A stretch of DNA of 36,324 nt, from NCBI RefSeq assembly GCF_010998615.1, contig NZ_JAAEAH010000093.1, forward strand, positions 1 to 36,324, given 5' to 3'. The position numbers and the translations under genes were made by a program. This document shows positions 34,014-36,324 of the stretch, in pieces. The notes beneath the pieces are model-generated. The model ran no database searches. It was not told the DNA's origin and saw only the letters and a list, made by a program, of their open reading frames with translations. Position 1 is the stretch's first letter; every line of letters starts with the position of its first letter. Origin of the DNA: Myxococcus sp. CA023. Its GTDB lineage: Bacteria > Myxococcota > Myxococcia > Myxococcales > Myxococcaceae.

Positions 34014-34877
34014 ATGCCGAAGACCTTTCTGCTGCTGGGACTGGGACTCGCCCTGTGGGCAAGGCCCGCTGCCTCCTCCGAGCCCACCACTGTCGCTCCC
34101 TCTCCCACATGGCCCGCTCCGGGCGCGCCCCTCACCATTTCCGAGGTGCGCTTCCCCAAGGCCTTTGGAAAGCGACGCATCTACCTGGACGCGGGGCACG
34201 GCGCGGAGGGGAACACCGGCAACAAGGGCGTCACTTGCGAGGACGAGGAGACCTTTACCCTTCGAGTGGCGGAAGACCTGGCGAAGCGGCTGGAGGCAAC
34301 CGGCCACTTCCAGGTGCGCCTGAGTCGCAGGCCGGGCGAGCGCGTCCCCTATCCCACCCGAGTCACCGCCGCCGAGCGGTGGCGCGCCCATGCCATGCTC
34401 AGCCTGCACTCCGACTCGCGTGGCACCGCCACGCCATGGTCTCCATATCCGGACCAGGAGTGCAACCGGCAGGACTCTGCCCCTGGCTTCACCGTGCTCT
34501 GGTCCGAGTCCGCGGAAGCCACCGCGCTCCTCCACGCCGGACGCGCGGGCCTGGCGCGCTCGCTGGCGCACCGGCTGAGCCAGGCGGGCTTCCCGCCCTA
34601 TGATGGCGTGGACTACGAAGGCCTCTACGCCATCGACTCCGAGCACCCCGGCGTCTTCGTGGCCCGAGAGCCCACGCACAGGCAGATCTTCGTACTTCGA
34701 AAGCCACGCATCCCCTCCGTCATCATCGAGACCCACCATGCGCTCGACTTCGAGGAGGCCGCACGGTGGCGAGAGCAACGAACGCTGGAAGCCTTCGCCG
34801 CCGCCGTGGCCCAAGGACTTGTGGATGCGCTCGCGCCCGAAGCGCCCACCCAGCCACGCACAACCCGCCCCCGCTGA
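34014..34877 (+). CDS. Secreted N-acetylmuramoyl-L-alanine amidase (Amidase_3)
   Basis: ATG 34014 starts a signal peptide (P-K-T-F-L-L-L-G-L-G-L-A-L-W-A, cleavage near A-A-S-S). The product has 287 residues. The amidase_3 zinc site is complete: His in L-D-A-G-H-G, Glu in the E-D-E-E-T-F block, His in M-L-S-L-H-S-D-S, and catalytic Glu in S-V-I-I-E-T-H-H. It should cleave the bond between MurNAc and L-alanine in the periplasm. It is divergent from the SH3b gene across 172 bases, which probably hold both promoters, and converges with the NRPS gene. Its relation to the neighbouring hydrolase module is by position only. It could instead be a housekeeping amidase, though cell-division AmiC types usually carry an AMIN domain, absent here. 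Confidence 0.9.
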   Translation: MPKTFLLLGLGLALWARPAASSEPTTVAPSPTWPAPGAPLTISEVRFPKAFGKRRIYLDAGHGAEGNTGNKGVTCEDEETFTLRVAEDLAKRLEATGHFQVRLSRRPGERVPYPTRVTAAERWRAHAMLSLHSDSRGTATPWSPYPDQECNRQDSAPGFTVLWSESAEATALLHAGRAGLARSLAHRLSQAGFPPYDGVDYEGLYAIDSEHPGVFVAREPTHRQIFVLRKPRIPSVIIETHHALDFEEAARWREQRTLEAFAAAVAQGLVDALAPEAPTQPRTTRPR

Positions 34878-34911
34878 ACCCGAGCCGCAGCGTCCCCTGA
34901 CATGCCCCACG

Positions 34912-34938
34912 CCATCCACCGGACCTCGTGGTGGATGG
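34912..34938. terminator. Bidirectional terminator-like hairpin
   Basis: CCATCCACC at 34912-34920 pairs perfectly with GGTGGATGG at 34930-34938 around a 9-base loop. It lies in the 118-base gap between the convergent amidase and NRPS genes, well placed to stop both. Confidence 0.6.
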
Positions 34939-34995
34939 CTCGCCATTCATTGGTGAGTGGGCATCGTGGCTCTGCCATTCAGGCGAAGTCCTCGC

Positions 34996-36324
34996 TCACC
35001 CCTCGCGTTGCTGCCCCGCCGCCTCGTGCCGCCCAGTGGCGGCGCCGACGTGATCGACAAGGCGGCGCGCCAGCGTCTCCACCTGTGGTTCCCTGAGCAC
35101 ACTGTAGTGGTCCCCCGGAACGTCCTCCACGGTGAGACCCGATAGCCCCCAGCGGGCCCACCCGTGGGACGGATCCACCGCATGGGAGCGTTGCGCATCC
35201 TTCGCACGCAGCAACAGCACGGGGCACCGAACGGGACCGGGACGGTAGGCCGCCAACGCCCTCAGGTTCGCGCGAGTCACATCACGCCAGGCGCGGAGCG
35301 TTGACGCCTCGACCTCGGGAGGCAGCCACCCTGCATGTCGCGCATGCTCGACGAGGGCGGTGAATTGCTCCTCTTCGGTCAGGCCCGAGAGCATCTCCGG
35401 ACGTAGGGAGGACTCGGCACCTGCCGTCCGTGCCAGGTCCATGGCCATTCCCGCGAGCAGCAACGCCGCATCGGGTTCCCGCGTAGGCGCGTTCTCGTCG
35501 GGAGCGAAGCTGTCCAGCAGTACCAGGAGCGACACGGACTGCCCCTGACGCTCCAGCTCGCGCGCCATCTCGAAAGCCAACACCCCGCCCAGGGACCAGC
35601 CGCCCAGCACATAGGGGCCCTCGGGCTGACGCTCGCGCATTGCTTCAACGTAGCGGCGGGCGAGCGCCTCCACCTGCTCCAGAGGAGGCTCGCGTCCATC
35701 GAGCCCCGCAGCCTGGAAGCCGTAGAGAGGCCGCTCGCGTCCCATGCGCCGAGCCAGCGCACGATACGGACCCACCGCGCCGCCGACGGCGTGCACGAAG
35801 AACACAGGCGTGCCGGCACCTTCAAGCTGCAATGCCACACAGTCACGCGCGGCCCCTTCCGTGTCCGAGCCTTGCAACCAGACCGCGAGCCGCAACACCG
35901 TGGGCGCCTCGAAGAGCGCCCGCAACGGCATGTCCACGCCCAGCTCCGTACGGACACGTGCCACGACCTGGGTTGCCAACAACGAGTGGCCTCCCAGATC
36001 GAAGAAGTCGTCATGAAGACCGACACGTGGCACGCCCAGCACCTCCGAGAAGATGCCCGCCAGCGCGTGCTCGGCGTCCGTGCGCGGCGCGACGAAGTCC
36101 TCGATGGCAACGCGCGACCGCAGATCCGTAGCAGCCAATGCCTTGCGGTCGGCCTTGCCATTGGGCGTCAGTGGCAGTGCCTCCAGCACCACCACCACCG
36201 CAGGCACCATGTACTCCGGCAGCCTCTGCCTCACGTACTCCTTCAGCGCCCCTCCCTCTCCTCCCGGCGCCACCACGTACGCTTCCACCCGCTTCTCCTG
36301 CCCCTCCCCCCTCACCACCGCTGC
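34996..36324 (-). CDS. Non-ribosomal peptide synthetase, C-terminal part with thioesterase (partial)
   Basis: The frame is open to the window edge, so only the last about 442 residues are seen. In order: the end of an adenylation domain (R-L-P-E-Y-M-V-P, then core motif A10 N-G-K-A-D-R-K-A-L with its catalytic lysine), a carrier protein (D-D-F-F-D-L-G-G-H-S-L-L, Ser for phosphopantetheine), and a type I thioesterase (G-G-W-S-L-G-G-V with the nucleophile Ser; G-D-H-Y-S-V-L with the catalytic His). The thioesterase marks the last module of the assembly line, releasing the peptide by hydrolysis or cyclisation. The product cannot be told without the upstream modules. The cluster must extend to the right of the window, because the genes to the left are unrelated. 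Confidence 0.95.
   Translation of the reverse strand, partial: AAVVRGEGQEKRVEAYVVAPGGEGGALKEYVRQRLPEYMVPAVVVVLEALPLTPNGKADRKALAATDLRSRVAIEDFVAPRTDAEHALAGIFSEVLGVPRVGLHDDFFDLGGHSLLATQVVARVRTELGVDMPLRALFEAPTVLRLAVWLQGSDTEGAARDCVALQLEGAGTPVFFVHAVGGAVGPYRALARRMGRERPLYGFQAAGLDGREPPLEQVEALARRYVEAMRERQPEGPYVLGGWSLGGVLAFEMARELERQGQSVSLLVLLDSFAPDENAPTREPDAALLLAGMAMDLARTAGAESSLRPEMLSGLTEEEQFTALVEHARHAGWLPPEVEASTLRAWRDVTRANLRALAAYRPGPVRCPVLLLRAKDAQRSHAVDPSHGWARWGLSGLTVEDVPGDHYSVLREPQVETLARRLVDHVGAATGRHEAAGQQREG

Noticed and set aside
24204..34877. Calling this region a type VI secretion locus
   Set aside because: No VgrG, PAAR, Hcp, sheath or baseplate gene is present. Only the cargo-like proteins support the idea, so it is kept as a hypothesis.
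1..36324. CRISPR arrays, tRNA/rRNA genes, insertion sequences, phage attachment sites
   Set aside because: I looked for regularly spaced repeats, cloverleaf-like segments, transposase motifs and terminal inverted repeats, and saw none that held up.

Overview
The window is high-GC DNA with dense coding, short intergenic gaps and strong G/C third-position bias. It looks like a Myxococcus-type myxobacterial chromosome. The main support is an 827-residue Lon protease that I recognise as LonD/BsgA, the developmental Lon of Myxococcus. Also present are a myxobacterial-style split mutasome (dnaE2 away from imuA-imuB), many lipoproteins, an FHA protein and a non-ribosomal peptide synthetase (NRPS) end. 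I saw no rRNA, tRNA, CRISPR array, insertion sequence or phage integrase.

Layout from left to right. At 1-5136 lie the end of a WbqC-like gene, an AAA ATPase with a disordered GPDRR-rich N-terminus, a secreted two-repeat protein and an AidB-like acyl-CoA dehydrogenase. At 5422-7243 is an overlapping pair of GNAT-type acyltransferase genes behind an unusually A/T-rich leader. At 7275-11080 (minus) dnaE2 is followed by a DUF4336-like gene, coupled by a TGATG overlap. A symmetric SOS-box-like dyad lies just upstream of dnaE2. At 11454-17044 are mostly housekeeping genes: nfeD and an SPFH protein, a small ExbB/TolQ-like membrane protein, an ABC-F ATPase, a UDP-sugar epimerase and an FHA protein. 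At 17064-20039 (minus) are imuA, imuB and a small lipoprotein; the imuA leader can fold into two mutually exclusive hairpins. At 20182-24180 a VWA lipoprotein is divergent from lonD/bsgA, which ends at a textbook terminator.

The most unusual part is 24204-34877. Four minus-strand genes sit close together or overlap: a LysM protein, an 849-residue protein ending in a lysozyme-like domain, a 1657-residue protein joining a C39-like cysteine peptidase and a divergent M23-like domain to about 950 unassigned residues, and a secreted SH3b protein. A divergent secreted amidase lies beside them. The three LysM/lysozyme/peptidase proteins have no visible signal peptide. I infer a multi-enzyme peptidoglycan-attack module, possibly cargo of a contractile secretion system or a predation weapon. 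No VgrG, PAAR or sheath gene is in the window to prove the delivery route.

The window closes at 34996-36324 with the C-terminal end (adenylation tail, carrier protein, thioesterase) of an NRPS whose start lies outside.
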